This document shows, piece by piece, positions 26,877-36,368 of a stretch of 64,000 nucleotides of DNA. A program made the position numbers and the translations under genes. The DNA is from Photobacterium phosphoreum. GTDB taxonomy: Bacteria > Pseudomonadota > Gammaproteobacteria > Enterobacterales > Vibrionaceae. Each line of letters starts with the position of its first letter. The first letter of the stretch is position 1. The notes under the pieces are model-generated. The model made no database searches and had not been told where the DNA came from. It saw nothing but the letters and a program-made list of their open reading frames with translations. The stretch lies in assembly GCF_002954725.1 (NCBI RefSeq), contig NZ_MSCQ01000001.1:1964106-2028105 (forward strand). The letters are read 5' to 3'.

Positions 26877-26906
26877 CTCTTCCTCGAAACTCGTCCCTGC
26901 TCTTCC
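26877..26906 (-). repeat. dispersed intergenic repeat, pyrimidine-rich orientation
   Basis: CTCTTCCTCGAAACTCGTCC followed by CTGCTCTTCC. It contains AACTCGTCCCT (26888-26898), which fits both guide strands of the IS RNA at its core and is an unoccupied potential target. Confidence 0.65.
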
Positions 26907-26926
26907 CTATCTTCTGCTCTGCACTC

Positions 26927-28027
26927 TTACTCTTCGCGCTTTGATTTCCACTTCTTAATACCGTTGCTCTTAGCGCCAAAACTTGGCTTGCTATCAGAGC
27001 TTGGCGCTGAAGTGTGCGCAGGACGATCATTGTTATTACGGCGAGGCGCATCAGCACGACTACCATAGCTTTCGTTATGACCATTACGATCTTCATTACG
27101 ATTACGGCTACTGCGGTTAGCACCATCGGGACGACGGTTAAAATCACCGGTACCGCTATAGGTTTTAAACTGTTTTTCAGCCGCATGGCGTTCATTGCGC
27201 GCTTCTTGTGCACGGTGATCATACAACTTCGCATCAGTTGCTTTAGCGATCGTACGGCCTTCAGCATCGGTCATTGACGCTTCTTCAGTACCGCTTGAGT
27301 TCGAGATCAACTGCTGAATTTCATTGACTTCAGCATCGGTCAAATAACGCCATTTACCGTTAGGTAAACCATCAATAGTAATGTTCATGATACGTACGCG
27401 ACGAAGTTTATACACTTCATAACCTAACGCTTCACACATACGACGGATTTGACGGTTTAAACCTTGGGTCAATACGATACGGAATGAATAACTGGTTTCT
27501 TTAGTCACTTTACATGGCAGCGTAACAGTATCTAAAATCTCAACACCTGATGACATTTTCTCAATAAATTCAGGGGTGATCGCTTGGTCGACACGAACAA
27601 CGTATTCTTTTTCATGCGAGTTACCCGCACGAAGAATTTTATTAACAATATCACCGTCATTGGTTAAGAAAATAAGACCATCAGACGGCTTATCTAAACG
27701 GCCAATTGGGAAAATACGCTTACGGTGACCAATGAAGTCAATCACGTTGCCTTCAATATGACGCTCAGTCGTACACGTGATACCGGTTGGCTTATTAAGC
27801 GCGATATAAATTGGACGTTCTTTACTGCGTAATGGCTTATCATCAACCAATACTTCGTCTTTATCCATTACTCGCATTCCCATTTCAGGCATAGTGCCAT
27901 TAATGGTTACACGTCCCTGATCAATCAGCTTGTCCGCCTCACGGCGTGAGCAATAGCCAGTATCACTGATAAATTTATTAAGTCGAACCCCTTTCGGGCT
28001 CTGCTGTTCAGTAGAATTTTGTGACAT
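26927..28027 (-). CDS. rluF: 23S rRNA pseudouridine synthase RluF-like, with a disordered tail
   Basis: Residues 14-60 form an S4 RNA-binding domain (VRLNKFISDTGYCSRREADKL region). The RsuA/RluF catalytic domain follows, with Asp112 in GRLDKPSDGLIFLTNDG, then GLNRQIRRMCEALGYEV. The body to about residue 250 resembles RluF, which modifies U2604 (and U2605) of 23S rRNA and tRNA-Tyr in E. coli. Residues about 255-366 are low-complexity, rich in Arg, Asn, Asp and Ser, and look disordered. The six tRNA-Tyr genes lie about 5 kb away, probably by coincidence. Confidence 0.9.
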   Translation of the reverse strand: MSQNSTEQQSPKGVRLNKFISDTGYCSRREADKLIDQGRVTINGTMPEMGMRVMDKDEVLVDDKPLRSKERPIYIALNKPTGITCTTERHIEGNVIDFIGHRKRIFPIGRLDKPSDGLIFLTNDGDIVNKILRAGNSHEKEYVVRVDQAITPEFIEKMSSGVEILDTVTLPCKVTKETSYSFRIVLTQGLNRQIRRMCEALGYEVYKLRRVRIMNITIDGLPNGKWRYLTDAEVNEIQQLISNSSGTEEASMTDAEGRTIAKATDAKLYDHRAQEARNERHAAEKQFKTYSGTGDFNRRPDGANRSSRNRNEDRNGHNESYGSRADAPRRNNNDRPAHTSAPSSDSKPSFGAKSNGIKKWKSKREE

Positions 28028-28254
28028 GTTTTTCTTCTATAAAGGGCTTTAGGTCGATCAGGGTAATAAACCACTTAACTGTAGTTTAGTTACTCGATAG
28101 TTGTTATGAGGGGAAGTTTAACTGATTGTCGAATAAAGAGGTAGTTTTGATGCAAAGACAGTAAGACAAACAGCAAAGGGTATCCACGTTCTGACATCGA
28201 ATAATTATCGACATCCACAACATGTTACCCTCGCCCTTCGTTTCTTAAATAACC

Positions 28255-31200
28255 TTACTTCGGTAAATCACCATGGTTAATACGGCCAATATAATCATGC
28301 TGCAATTCTTTTTCTAACTGCGCTTCAATATAGCCTGGCGATTTAGTTTTCGCTGACAACAAACGGTACATCGCAGGGATCACCAATAATGTAACAACTG
28401 TGGCAAATGCCATTCCAAAGAACACTACCGTACCGACTGATATACGACTTTCAGCACCTGCACCTGTGGATAAAATCAACGGTAACGCACCAAATAAGGT
28501 CGTGAAAGCTGTCATTAAAATTGGTCGTAAACGACGTACTGAGGCATCAACGATCGCTTGTTCAAACTCAACACCTTTATCACGCAATTGGTTAGCAAAT
28601 TCAACGATCAAAATACCGTTCTTGGTTACCATGCCAATCAACATGATCATCCCGATTTGACTATAGATATTAAGCCCTTGTCCCATTATCCATAATCCAG
28701 CCAAGCCACCAAAAATACCCATAGGAACGGTTAGCATTACCACCAGCGGGTTAATAAAGCTTTCAAATTGCGCCGCTAACACTAAATAAGCGACCAATAA
28801 CGCCAATCCAAATACCACTGCGATACTACTTTGGTTATCACGGAAATCTTGTGATTCACCCGCATAGTTGACCGAAATATCAGACGGCAGCGTATCTATT
28901 GCTTGTTGATCAAGAAAATCAAGCGCATCACCTAAGGTATAACCATCAGAAAGGCTCGCGGTTAAGGTTATCGATTTCTGCTTTTGGTGATGACTTAACT
29001 TTTGTGCTGATGCCACTTCATCAATAGAAGCCACAGTATCAAGAGTGACCAGCTTGCCATTTTTCGCCCGTAAATAAATCTGACTTAAATCGGTTGAGCT
29101 ATTGAAACTATTTTCATCTCCACGAAGATAAACATCATACTCTTCACCACGATCAACGAAGGTTGTTTCACTGCGTCCACCAAGCATCACTTCCAATGTT
29201 TCAGCAATCTCTGTTACAGGGATCCCCAATTCAGCAGCACGCTCACGATTAACATTCACCAATAGCTCTGGGGTGGTTTCTGCATAATCTAAATCAGCGC
29301 CTTCCATTAATGGACTGTCTTCAGCGATATGCTTGAGCTTAGTCGCCCATTTAAACAGCTCTTGGTAATCGGCACCGCCTAATACAAATTGAACAGGTTC
29401 AGAAGATCCGCCACGGAAACCAGGCATCATTGGCATCACTCGCACATCAGGAATCCCCGATAATGTTTTGCTGATCATCCCCAATGCTTGTTGCGCGCTC
29501 ACAGTACGATCATTCCAATCTTCTAATTGCATGATCACAAAGCCGGTTTGATCTCCAGCACGACCACCAAAGGCAGGTGATTGGATACTGACTGATTTCA
29601 GCACTCCTTTACCAAGTAACGGTAATAAGCGCGCTTCAACTTGATCCATGTTGCCGATCATGCGGTTATAACTGGTGCCTTCTGCACCTTTCACAAACGC
29701 AAATAACACCCCACGATCTTCTTGTGGCGCCAGTTGAGCAGGGATCACGGTCATTAATCCAGCACTGGCAGCAATACAGCCCAAAACCACGATCGGTGCT
29801 ACAAAGCGTTTTTTCACCGCAGTCGTCACAATACGGCGGTAACCATTTTCTAATTTATCAAATTGACGATTAACCCACAGATTAAACCGATTCGGCTTCA
29901 CATTTGCTTTGAGTAATTTGCTACACATAACAGGCGTTAGCGTTAATGCGATAAGAGATGAGAAGATCACCGACATTGCCAGTAATACTGAGAATTCAGT
30001 AAATAAACGCCCTACCATCCCTTCCATAAAAGATATCGGTAAGAACACCATCACCAATACCGCAGTAGTCGCGATTACGGCAAAACCTACTTCTCGAGTG
30101 CCTTTATAAGCCGCTAATAACGGTGATTCTCCACGCTGTAAATGGTGGAAAACGTTTTCGACCACCACAATCGCATCATCGACCACTAATCCAATCGCCA
30201 AAATTAACGCCATCAAGGTTAATAAGTTAATTGAAAAGCCAAAGAAATAAGCGGTAATAAATGCCGAAATTAATGACACTGGTACAGTAACTGCGGGAAT
30301 CAACGTCGCACGTACTTGACCAATAAAGATATACAGCACCAAAATCACCAACGCACCCGTCACTAACAAGGTGTTATAAACCTCATTAATAGAGCGTTCG
30401 ATAAAAATCGTTGCATCATAATCAAGTGTTAGCGATGCACCTTGAGGTAAAAACTTTTGCATCTTGGTAACTTCAGCCCGTACCTCTTTCGCAACATCTA
30501 ACGGGTTGGCATCTGACATAGTCACTATGCCTAAACTTAAATTAACCGCACCATTACTTTTAAAGGTCGAATTTTCGTTTTCAGCACCAATCGTAACGTC
30601 AGCGACATCTTTGAGATAAATTGGCGTTCCAGCGTCTGTTTTGTGAATCACCAAATATTTAAAATCATCAACCGTTTTATAGAGCCGTGCAGTACGCACT
30701 GACATCACAGTTTGATCGTTACGGACCTCACCACCGGGTAATTCGACGTTTTCATCTTTAAGTGCGTTAACGATATCTTTAGTGGTGATCCCACGTCCCG
30801 CCATTAATACAGGTTGTAATTTTATATACATTACCTTGTACAAACCGCCACTGAGACTTACTGAACTGACACCATTTAAAAGACTAAAACGATCTTCTAA
30901 TACCCGCTGCGCGTAATCGGTTAGCTGAGTACGATCCATTTCAGATGACGATAAATTAATGTAAATCGCTGGCTCACCTGAACCGTTATCTTTCGATACA
31001 ATCGGATCATTAGCATCATCAGGCAGACGACGTTGCGCACGGGCAACGGCATCACGAATATCACTCACCCCTTCAGTCAGATCCCAGTCCATATTGAACT
31101 CAACCGTGATCCGCGACATGCCATTACGGGTAATCGACGTAATATTTTCTATTCCGCTAATCCCTGACAATTCATCTTCTATCGGCGTGGTAACTTGGCT

Positions 31201-31380
31201 TTCCATTACGGTTGCCGATGTGCCGTCATAGGTTGTCATGATGGTAACAACGGGACTTTCTACATCCGGCATTTCACGTACGGCGAGTTTAGAAAAAGAG
31301 ACAATACCAAACACACACAACAGTAAACTTAATACGATAGCAACCACTGGTCGCTTTACTGAAATATCCGATAACCACAT
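28255..31380 (-). CDS. RND multidrug efflux permease (HAE1 family)
   Basis: A full-length 1041-residue AcrB-type inner membrane pump with twelve membrane helices and two large periplasmic loops. The N-terminus (MWLSDISVKRPVVAIVLSLL) has the first helix, and GLVVDDAIVVVENVFHHL near 400-415 contains the paired Asp of the proton relay. It forms a homotrimer and exports drugs or other amphiphiles using proton motive force. Its start overlaps the stop of the adaptor gene by one base. No outer-membrane TolC-type gene is nearby, so it probably uses a shared one. Substrates cannot be predicted. Confidence 0.94.
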   Translation of the reverse strand: MWLSDISVKRPVVAIVLSLLLCVFGIVSFSKLAVREMPDVESPVVTIMTTYDGTSATVMESQVTTPIEDELSGISGIENITSITRNGMSRITVEFNMDWDLTEGVSDIRDAVARAQRRLPDDANDPIVSKDNGSGEPAIYINLSSSEMDRTQLTDYAQRVLEDRFSLLNGVSSVSLSGGLYKVMYIKLQPVLMAGRGITTKDIVNALKDENVELPGGEVRNDQTVMSVRTARLYKTVDDFKYLVIHKTDAGTPIYLKDVADVTIGAENENSTFKSNGAVNLSLGIVTMSDANPLDVAKEVRAEVTKMQKFLPQGASLTLDYDATIFIERSINEVYNTLLVTGALVILVLYIFIGQVRATLIPAVTVPVSLISAFITAYFFGFSINLLTLMALILAIGLVVDDAIVVVENVFHHLQRGESPLLAAYKGTREVGFAVIATTAVLVMVFLPISFMEGMVGRLFTEFSVLLAMSVIFSSLIALTLTPVMCSKLLKANVKPNRFNLWVNRQFDKLENGYRRIVTTAVKKRFVAPIVVLGCIAASAGLMTVIPAQLAPQEDRGVLFAFVKGAEGTSYNRMIGNMDQVEARLLPLLGKGVLKSVSIQSPAFGGRAGDQTGFVIMQLEDWNDRTVSAQQALGMISKTLSGIPDVRVMPMMPGFRGGSSEPVQFVLGGADYQELFKWATKLKHIAEDSPLMEGADLDYAETTPELLVNVNRERAAELGIPVTEIAETLEVMLGGRSETTFVDRGEEYDVYLRGDENSFNSSTDLSQIYLRAKNGKLVTLDTVASIDEVASAQKLSHHQKQKSITLTASLSDGYTLGDALDFLDQQAIDTLPSDISVNYAGESQDFRDNQSSIAVVFGLALLVAYLVLAAQFESFINPLVVMLTVPMGIFGGLAGLWIMGQGLNIYSQIGMIMLIGMVTKNGILIVEFANQLRDKGVEFEQAIVDASVRRLRPILMTAFTTLFGALPLILSTGAGAESRISVGTVVFFGMAFATVVTLLVIPAMYRLLSAKTKSPGYIEAQLEKELQHDYIGRINHGDLPK

Positions 31381-32468
31381 TAGCTCACCACTCCAGTAGC
31401 AGGGGTAATGTCTTTAACCGTAATGTCTTTAATGGTAATACCATCACGCATATTAACTAAGCCTTGTACAACAATACGTTCGCCAGTTTTGATGCCTTTT
31501 TTAATGACGACGTTATTATCAATTCGCTCACCAAGCTCAACCAAAGTGCGGTGTACTTTTTGCTTATTATCAACAACATACACATAACGTTTAGTACCCG
31601 AATATTCTAAGGCTTGAACGGGGATAATCGCTTGTTGTTGCGGAATAAAATCAATATCTGTCGCCAGTAGCATTCCCGGCTTTAGGGCGTGATCGCTATT
31701 TTCAAAGACTACTCGAACTTTAATATTTAATGAGTCAGGTTGAACACGTGAGTCAATGGCTTGAATTTTACCAACGAAAGCACGATCGCCCCATGCTTGG
31801 CTTTTAGCTGTAACGTTAATTCCGACCTTTAAAGAAGAGATATATTGCTCTGGTACTTCAATATCCAGACGCATAGAAGAAAGATCATCAAAATTAAACA
31901 ACTCGCTACCCGCCGCAGTCATATGCCCAGGGCTAAAATCATATAATCCGATAGTGCCATTAAAAGGGGCGCGAATAGCGTGATCGTTAAGGTTAGCTAA
32001 TGCTGCTTTTAAACGTGCATTGGCAATGCTAACACTGGCCGCTTGAGCATCAATTTCTGTTTTAGTGATGGCACCACGAACAAGCAACCGCTGAAATTCA
32101 GTTAATTTACGTTGTTCATCATTACGATATGCTAAGGCTTCATCGTAAGCAGCGGCCGCTTTATCGTCATCAAGTTGGATTAATAATTGTCCTTTGGTAA
32201 CGGTTGTATTAACGGGAACAGCAATCATTTTTATTTTTGCGGATACTTCTGCTGCCACATTAACTGCCTGCTCGGCATTTAATTTCCCCACCAATGATAA
32301 CGATTGAGCAACTGCTACTGAAGCAACCTCACCTGTTGTAACAGCAACAACTCGCTGCGATCGCTCTGGCTGTGATTTATTTTGCGCAGCGTGTGACGTT
32401 CCTTGAAAGTAAAAGTAACTACCTGATAATACTGCGGCGACTAATACTGCTACGGCCATTTTTTTCAT
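31380..32468 (-). CDS. RND efflux periplasmic adaptor (membrane fusion protein)
   Basis: A 362-residue adaptor with an N-terminal membrane anchor or signal (KKMAVAVLVAAVLSGSYFYF) without a lipobox cysteine. The lipoyl half-motifs (VNVAAEVSAKIKMIAVPVNT and HAIRAPFNGTIGLY) flank a helical hairpin of about 50 residues, followed by beta-barrel and membrane-proximal domains. It should link the neighbouring permease to an outer membrane channel. It is the promoter-proximal gene of a two-gene operon. No local regulator gene is seen. Confidence 0.92.
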   Translation of the reverse strand: MKKMAVAVLVAAVLSGSYFYFQGTSHAAQNKSQPERSQRVVAVTTGEVASVAVAQSLSLVGKLNAEQAVNVAAEVSAKIKMIAVPVNTTVTKGQLLIQLDDDKAAAAYDEALAYRNDEQRKLTEFQRLLVRGAITKTEIDAQAASVSIANARLKAALANLNDHAIRAPFNGTIGLYDFSPGHMTAAGSELFNFDDLSSMRLDIEVPEQYISSLKVGINVTAKSQAWGDRAFVGKIQAIDSRVQPDSLNIKVRVVFENSDHALKPGMLLATDIDFIPQQQAIIPVQALEYSGTKRYVYVVDNKQKVHRTLVELGERIDNNVVIKKGIKTGERIVVQGLVNMRDGITIKDITVKDITPATGVVS

Positions 32469-32606
32469 TAGTTAAACCATTATAAAAATCCTAACCGAAT
32501 AATATCTGAACTAAGGGGGGAATAACGTCAAGAAATGTAAAGTTAAGCAAAAAATCGCTTACTGATGAAAAATCAAGCAACTACTCAATGATAATGATAA
32601 AAAAGG

Positions 32607-32634
32607 TTTACAGCGCTGAAATGTTTGTTATTAT
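32607..32634 (+). promoter_or_regulatory. sigma-70 promoter of the tRNA-Tyr array
   Basis: TTTACA (32607-32612) and TATTAT (32629-32634) are 16 bases apart. A G+C-rich discriminator (CCGCCCCGC) follows, typical of stable-RNA promoters under stringent control. The first tRNA begins 15 bases after the -10 box. Confidence 0.7.
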
Positions 32635-32649
32635 CCGCCCCGCACTTGT

Positions 32650-32734
32650 GGTGGGGTTCCCGAGTGGCCAAAGGGAGCAGATTGTAAATCTGCCGGCACT
32701 GCCTTCGAAGGTTCGAATCCTTCCCCCACCACCA
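32650..32734 (+). tRNA. tRNA-Tyr (GTA), copy 1
   Basis: An 85-base class II tRNA with anticodon GTA in AGATTGTAAATCT, a long variable arm, TTCGAAT T-loop and an encoded CCA. The acceptor stem is GGTGGGG / CCCCACC, differing from copies 2-6 by a paired change. Confidence 0.97.
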
Positions 32735-32848
32735 TCAATTTTGAGAAGTTGTTTTTATAACAGCTTTTCGGTAGTTAAAGTGGCCTTTAATTACCCTAGC
32801 AACGAATAACTATTGCAACTCAAAATAGAGTAGCAAGCAACATCCCGT

Positions 32849-32933
32849 GGTGGGATTCCCGAGTGGCCAAAGGGAGCAGATTGTAAATCTGCCGGCACTG
32901 CCTTCGAAGGTTCGAATCCTTCTCCCACCACCA
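32849..32933 (+). tRNA. tRNA-Tyr (GTA), copy 2
   Basis: 85 bases, same body as copy 1, with acceptor stem GGTGGGA / TCCCACC and encoded CCA. It is 114 bases after copy 1. Confidence 0.97.
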
Positions 32934-33005
32934 TCATTTTGAAAAGTTGTTTTAATGACTTTTCGATAATTAAAGTGCGCTTTAATTATCACAGCAATAT
33001 CCCGT

Positions 33006-33090
33006 GGTGGGATTCCCGAGTGGCCAAAGGGAGCAGATTGTAAATCTGCCGGCACTGCCTTCGAAGGTTCGAATCCTTCTCCCACCACCA
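33006..33090 (+). tRNA. tRNA-Tyr (GTA), copy 3
   Basis: Identical in sequence to copy 2. The 72-base spacer before it contains an ATTAAAG / CTTTAAT hairpin also found in most other spacers. Confidence 0.97.
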
Positions 33091-33162
33091 TCATTTTGAA
33101 GAGTTGTTTTAATGACTTTTCGGTAATTAAAGTGGCCTTTAATTATCATAGCAACATCCCGT

Positions 33163-33247
33163 GGTGGGATTCCCGAGTGGCCAAAGGGAGCAGATTGTAA
33201 ATCTGCCGGCACTGCCTTCGAAGGTTCGAATCCTTCTCCCACCACCA
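33163..33247 (+). tRNA. tRNA-Tyr (GTA), copy 4
   Basis: Identical to copies 2 and 3, with GTA anticodon and encoded CCA. Confidence 0.97.
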
Positions 33248-33319
33248 TCATTTTGAAAAGTTGTTTATAACAATTTTTCGGTTATTGAAGTGGCCTTTAA
33301 TAACCTAGCAACATCCCGT

Positions 33320-33404
33320 GGTGGGATTCCCGAGTGGCCAAAGGGAGCAGATTGTAAATCTGCCGGCACTGCCTTCGAAGGTTCGAATCCTTCTCCCACC
33401 ACCA
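33320..33404 (+). tRNA. tRNA-Tyr (GTA), copy 5
   Basis: Identical to copies 2-4, with a 72-base spacer before it. Confidence 0.97.
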
Positions 33405-33477
33405 TCATTTTGAAAAGTTGTTTATAACAACCTTTCGGTAATTAAAGTGCGCTTTAATTATCACAGCAACATCCTGT

Positions 33478-33562
33478 GGTGGGATTCCCGAGTGGCCAAA
33501 GGGAGCAGATTGTAAATCTGCCGGCACTGCCTTCGAAGGTTCGAATCCTTCTCCCACCACCA
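33478..33562 (+). tRNA. tRNA-Tyr (GTA), copy 6
   Basis: Identical to copies 2-5 in the tRNA body. It is the last of the tandem run and is followed by an intrinsic terminator. Confidence 0.97.
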
Positions 33563-33570
33563 TCATTCAG

Positions 33571-33595
33571 CCAGTTGCTTAGCAGCTGGGTTTTT
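33571..33595 (+). terminator. intrinsic terminator of the tRNA-Tyr operon
   Basis: CCAG-T-TGC / GCA-G-CTGG with a TTA loop is followed by GTTTTTC, nine bases after the last tRNA. Confidence 0.85.
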
Positions 33596-33696
33596 CATAT
33601 CTAAAACAATCTACTTCAACACGATCAACAAAGCAGACGCCTTTACCCTATATGTGCAATACTGCATAAAGTTCTCTGGCTTATATATGGATCGTT

Positions 33697-35337
33697 ATGA
33701 CAGAAACACCACCTCACACCAACATAGATTGGCAGCATGTCAACGTACTGATTATTGATGATCAGCTTTCTTCTGCACTATTAATCCAAAATATTTTACA
33801 AAGCATTAATCTGACCGCGATTGATATTGCAACTAACAGCACCAATGCTTTACAGCTTTGTAAAACCACCGCTTATGATTTAATACTGATTGATTTTCAT
33901 CTCGATCCGCAGATAAGTGGCAGTGAACTTCTTACTGTGATAAAAAAAAATAACTACATTAGTTCTTATTGCGGCATTATCTTTATTTCAGGTGATCGTA
34001 CACCTGAAGTCATAGTGACTTCAATGAGCATGGATGCCGATAGCTTTTTAAGTAAACCATTAAATATTGGCATGCTAAAACACCGTATCGTAACGGTTTA
34101 TCAAGCTTGTTTAAGCCGTAAGCCTGTTTATATTGCAATAGAAAATAATCACATTCCAGCAGCCATTTCATTGTGCCGACAACAATTACAGCAGCATGGT
34201 CATAATATTGACATTGAAATCATATTACTGGATTTGTTAATCGACCAACAAGATTGGCCGCAAGCTCAGCAGCTATTAAACTTATTTAGTGAACGTAGTC
34301 AGCATCATAAATTGAGGTTACGCCAAGCGCAGTTAATCCATCGTCAAGGTGACAGTATCGCAGCAACTCAGTTGTTACGAACACTGATTAAACAAGTGCC
34401 CTTATTTGTCGAAGCTTATGATGAATTAGCGGCTTTATTACATCAACAACATCAATATGATGCCGCAAAAGAAATTGCCTACCAAGCCCTAAGACTCACC
34501 CCCAGTATCAGCCACCGTTCATTACAGGTTGCTCAATTAGCCGTAAAGACTCACGATCCATCTTTGTTTATGAAAACAGGGAAAATACTAGTCACTCATT
34601 TACCGCTTATTGATAATGATTGGATCATTCACTTTGCGCAATTTACGGCTTTATTTGAACAACTCCATAACCAACAACTATCCCCAATGCTACAACGAAA
34701 ATTAATCAAACAGCTCATAAAACTCCATTACCAAGCACGCCAACGACTCACTCATTATCAAAAAATTATTCTAACGGCCTTTCGCCATATTACCTTAGCG
34801 AGGTTTGCCGCCACCAATAAGCACCCATTGAAAGCAAAACACCGTTTATTGCATGGTTTAAAAATATATTTTGGACAAATGTCAAAGGCACCAGCTTCTA
34901 TAATGGTTGATGCATTACCGTTATTAATTCATTTTGGAGAGACTGGGTTGATTAGAGAGATATATCAAGTATTAATGACGCGAAGTGTATTAGATGATCA
35001 TAGCCATCATCGCCTTAATCAGCTTCAAGAAAATAAATTTATCATTGAAAACATTCGTTTGTTAATTGCTCAATTGGCAACGGCAAAAGTAACAATCTCG
35101 CCCGATCCTCAACGTGCTTACTGTATATACCAAACAATTTTACGTGATTATCCTTATAATACAGAAGCACATCTAGGCCGTATTAACAGTCTACTCATAA
35201 TGCAAAAAATCACTCATCCTGAGATAAACCGTAGCTTACAAAAAATCAAAAAAATGCCACTCGCATCACCGTTATTAGAGTGGTTTACGCAGCTACAGCG
35301 GCAAATTAAAGATCAACAAAGCATGATTTATGATTAA
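33697..35337 (+). CDS. VieB-like response regulator (receiver plus TPR-type helical repeats), orphan copy
   Basis: A 546-residue protein with an N-terminal receiver domain. D21-D22 and the phospho-acceptor D66 (LILIDFHLD) are present, as are the switch Ser in FISGDR and the Lys of FLSKPL. Residues about 140-546 are all-helical with TPR-like repeats and no DNA-binding or enzymatic domain. This domain order and length match VieB of Vibrio cholerae, described as a modulator of the VieSA phosphorelay, so a protein-interaction output is inferred. A paralogue of the same design lies at 40202. No kinase gene is adjacent; it stands between the tRNA array and xthA. Confidence 0.75.
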   Translation: MTETPPHTNIDWQHVNVLIIDDQLSSALLIQNILQSINLTAIDIATNSTNALQLCKTTAYDLILIDFHLDPQISGSELLTVIKKNNYISSYCGIIFISGDRTPEVIVTSMSMDADSFLSKPLNIGMLKHRIVTVYQACLSRKPVYIAIENNHIPAAISLCRQQLQQHGHNIDIEIILLDLLIDQQDWPQAQQLLNLFSERSQHHKLRLRQAQLIHRQGDSIAATQLLRTLIKQVPLFVEAYDELAALLHQQHQYDAAKEIAYQALRLTPSISHRSLQVAQLAVKTHDPSLFMKTGKILVTHLPLIDNDWIIHFAQFTALFEQLHNQQLSPMLQRKLIKQLIKLHYQARQRLTHYQKIILTAFRHITLARFAATNKHPLKAKHRLLHGLKIYFGQMSKAPASIMVDALPLLIHFGETGLIREIYQVLMTRSVLDDHSHHRLNQLQENKFIIENIRLLIAQLATAKVTISPDPQRAYCIYQTILRDYPYNTEAHLGRINSLLIMQKITHPEINRSLQKIKKMPLASPLLEWFTQLQRQIKDQQSMIYD

Positions 35338-35477
35338 TTATCACCGTCATCATTATGCCCAAATAAAACCACCATTTACTTAGCACTATCGTTGATTATG
35401 ATGATCATATATTAAAGTCGCTGGTCGATGTGATAGTATCAGTAACCAATAAGCATTCGCAGTTATGGACATTAAAT

Positions 35478-36287
35478 ATGAAAGTTATTTCTTTTAACAT
35501 CAATGGGCTACGAGCTCGTTTACATCAACTTCAGGCTATTATCGATAAGCATCAACCTGATGTTATCGGTTTACAAGAAATCAAAGTTCATGACGAAGCC
35601 TTTCCGTTAGCTGATGTAGAAGCGATGGGATACAAGGTTTACTTTCATGGTCAAAAAGCCCATTACGGCGTAGCCATGTTATGTAAGCAAGAACCAATAA
35701 GTGTTCAGAAAGGTTTTCCAAGCGATGAGGAGGATGCTCAACGTCGTATGATCATGGCGACTTTTGCGCAACCGAATGGCAATAATATCACGGTAATGAA
35801 CGGCTATTTTCCACAAGGTGATAACGTTAGTCATGAAACCAAATTCCCTGCCAAAGAAAAGTTTTATGCCGATCTAATGCAGTACCTTGATAACACTTAC
35901 ACCGTCAATGATGAAGTGATCATTATGGGTGATATTAATATCAGCCCGACGGATCTAGATATTGGTATCGGTCCTGTTAATGCTAAACGTTGGCTAAAAA
36001 CCGGCAAATGTTCATTCCAGCCAATTGAACGTCAATGGCTAAAGACACTACTCGATTGGGGGTTTGTGGATACGTTCCGCCAACTGCACCCAACTGTTGA
36101 TGATCAATACTCATGGTTTGATTATCGCTCAAAAGGGTTTGTAGATAACAGAGGCTTACGCATTGATGTGATCCTAGCAACACCTGCATTAGCCAATCGT
36201 TGTACTGAATCAAGCATTGATTACGAACTACGCGGCATTGAAAAACCATCCGATCATGCTCCGATTTGGTCAACATTTAGCGACTAA
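35478..36287 (+). CDS. xthA: exodeoxyribonuclease III
   Basis: The ATG at 35478 begins [18 protein letters not shown], the standard XthA start, giving 269 residues; the frame extends 16 residues further upstream without family similarity. [13 protein letters not shown] contains the metal-binding Glu, [13 protein letters not shown] the Asp/Asn pair, and the C-terminal SDHAPIW the catalytic Asp-His. It removes 3' nucleotides and cuts at abasic sites in DNA base-excision repair. A strong terminator follows. Confidence 0.95.
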   Translation: MKVISFNINGLRARLHQLQAIIDKHQPDVIGLQEIKVHDEAFPLADVEAMGYKVYFHGQKAHYGVAMLCKQEPISVQKGFPSDEEDAQRRMIMATFAQPNGNNITVMNGYFPQGDNVSHETKFPAKEKFYADLMQYLDNTYTVNDEVIIMGDINISPTDLDIGIGPVNAKRWLKTGKCSFQPIERQWLKTLLDWGFVDTFRQLHPTVDDQYSWFDYRSKGFVDNRGLRIDVILATPALANRCTESSIDYELRGIEKPSDHAPIWSTFSD

Positions 36288-36337
36288 TTTTTTAATAAAC
36301 CACGGCTAATTCTTTTTATAGCGTAAAAATCAACATC

Positions 36338-36368
36338 AAAAAAGCCGACTATTTTAGTATCGGCTTTT
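36338..36368 (+). terminator. intrinsic terminator after xthA
   Basis: AAAAGCCGA / TCGGCTTTT stem with about 13 bases between, 50 bases after the xthA stop. It is A-rich on the other side and may act in both directions. Confidence 0.8.

Noticed and set aside
26872-27267. A 131-codon frame overlapping the end of rluF
   Set aside because: It is an alternative reading of the low-complexity rluF tail, with Met/Val/Ile-rich nonsense composition and no ribosome site.
32810-33251. Two overlapping minus-strand open frames with repeated GEGFEPSKAVPADLQSAP-type sequence
   Set aside because: They are read antisense through the tandem tRNA-Tyr genes; this peptide is a well-known artefact of annotating tRNA antisense strands.
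32650-33562. CRISPR-like pattern of regular repeats and spacers
   Set aside because: The 85-base repeats are complete tRNA-Tyr genes with GTA anticodon and CCA ends, and the spacers are nearly identical to one another.
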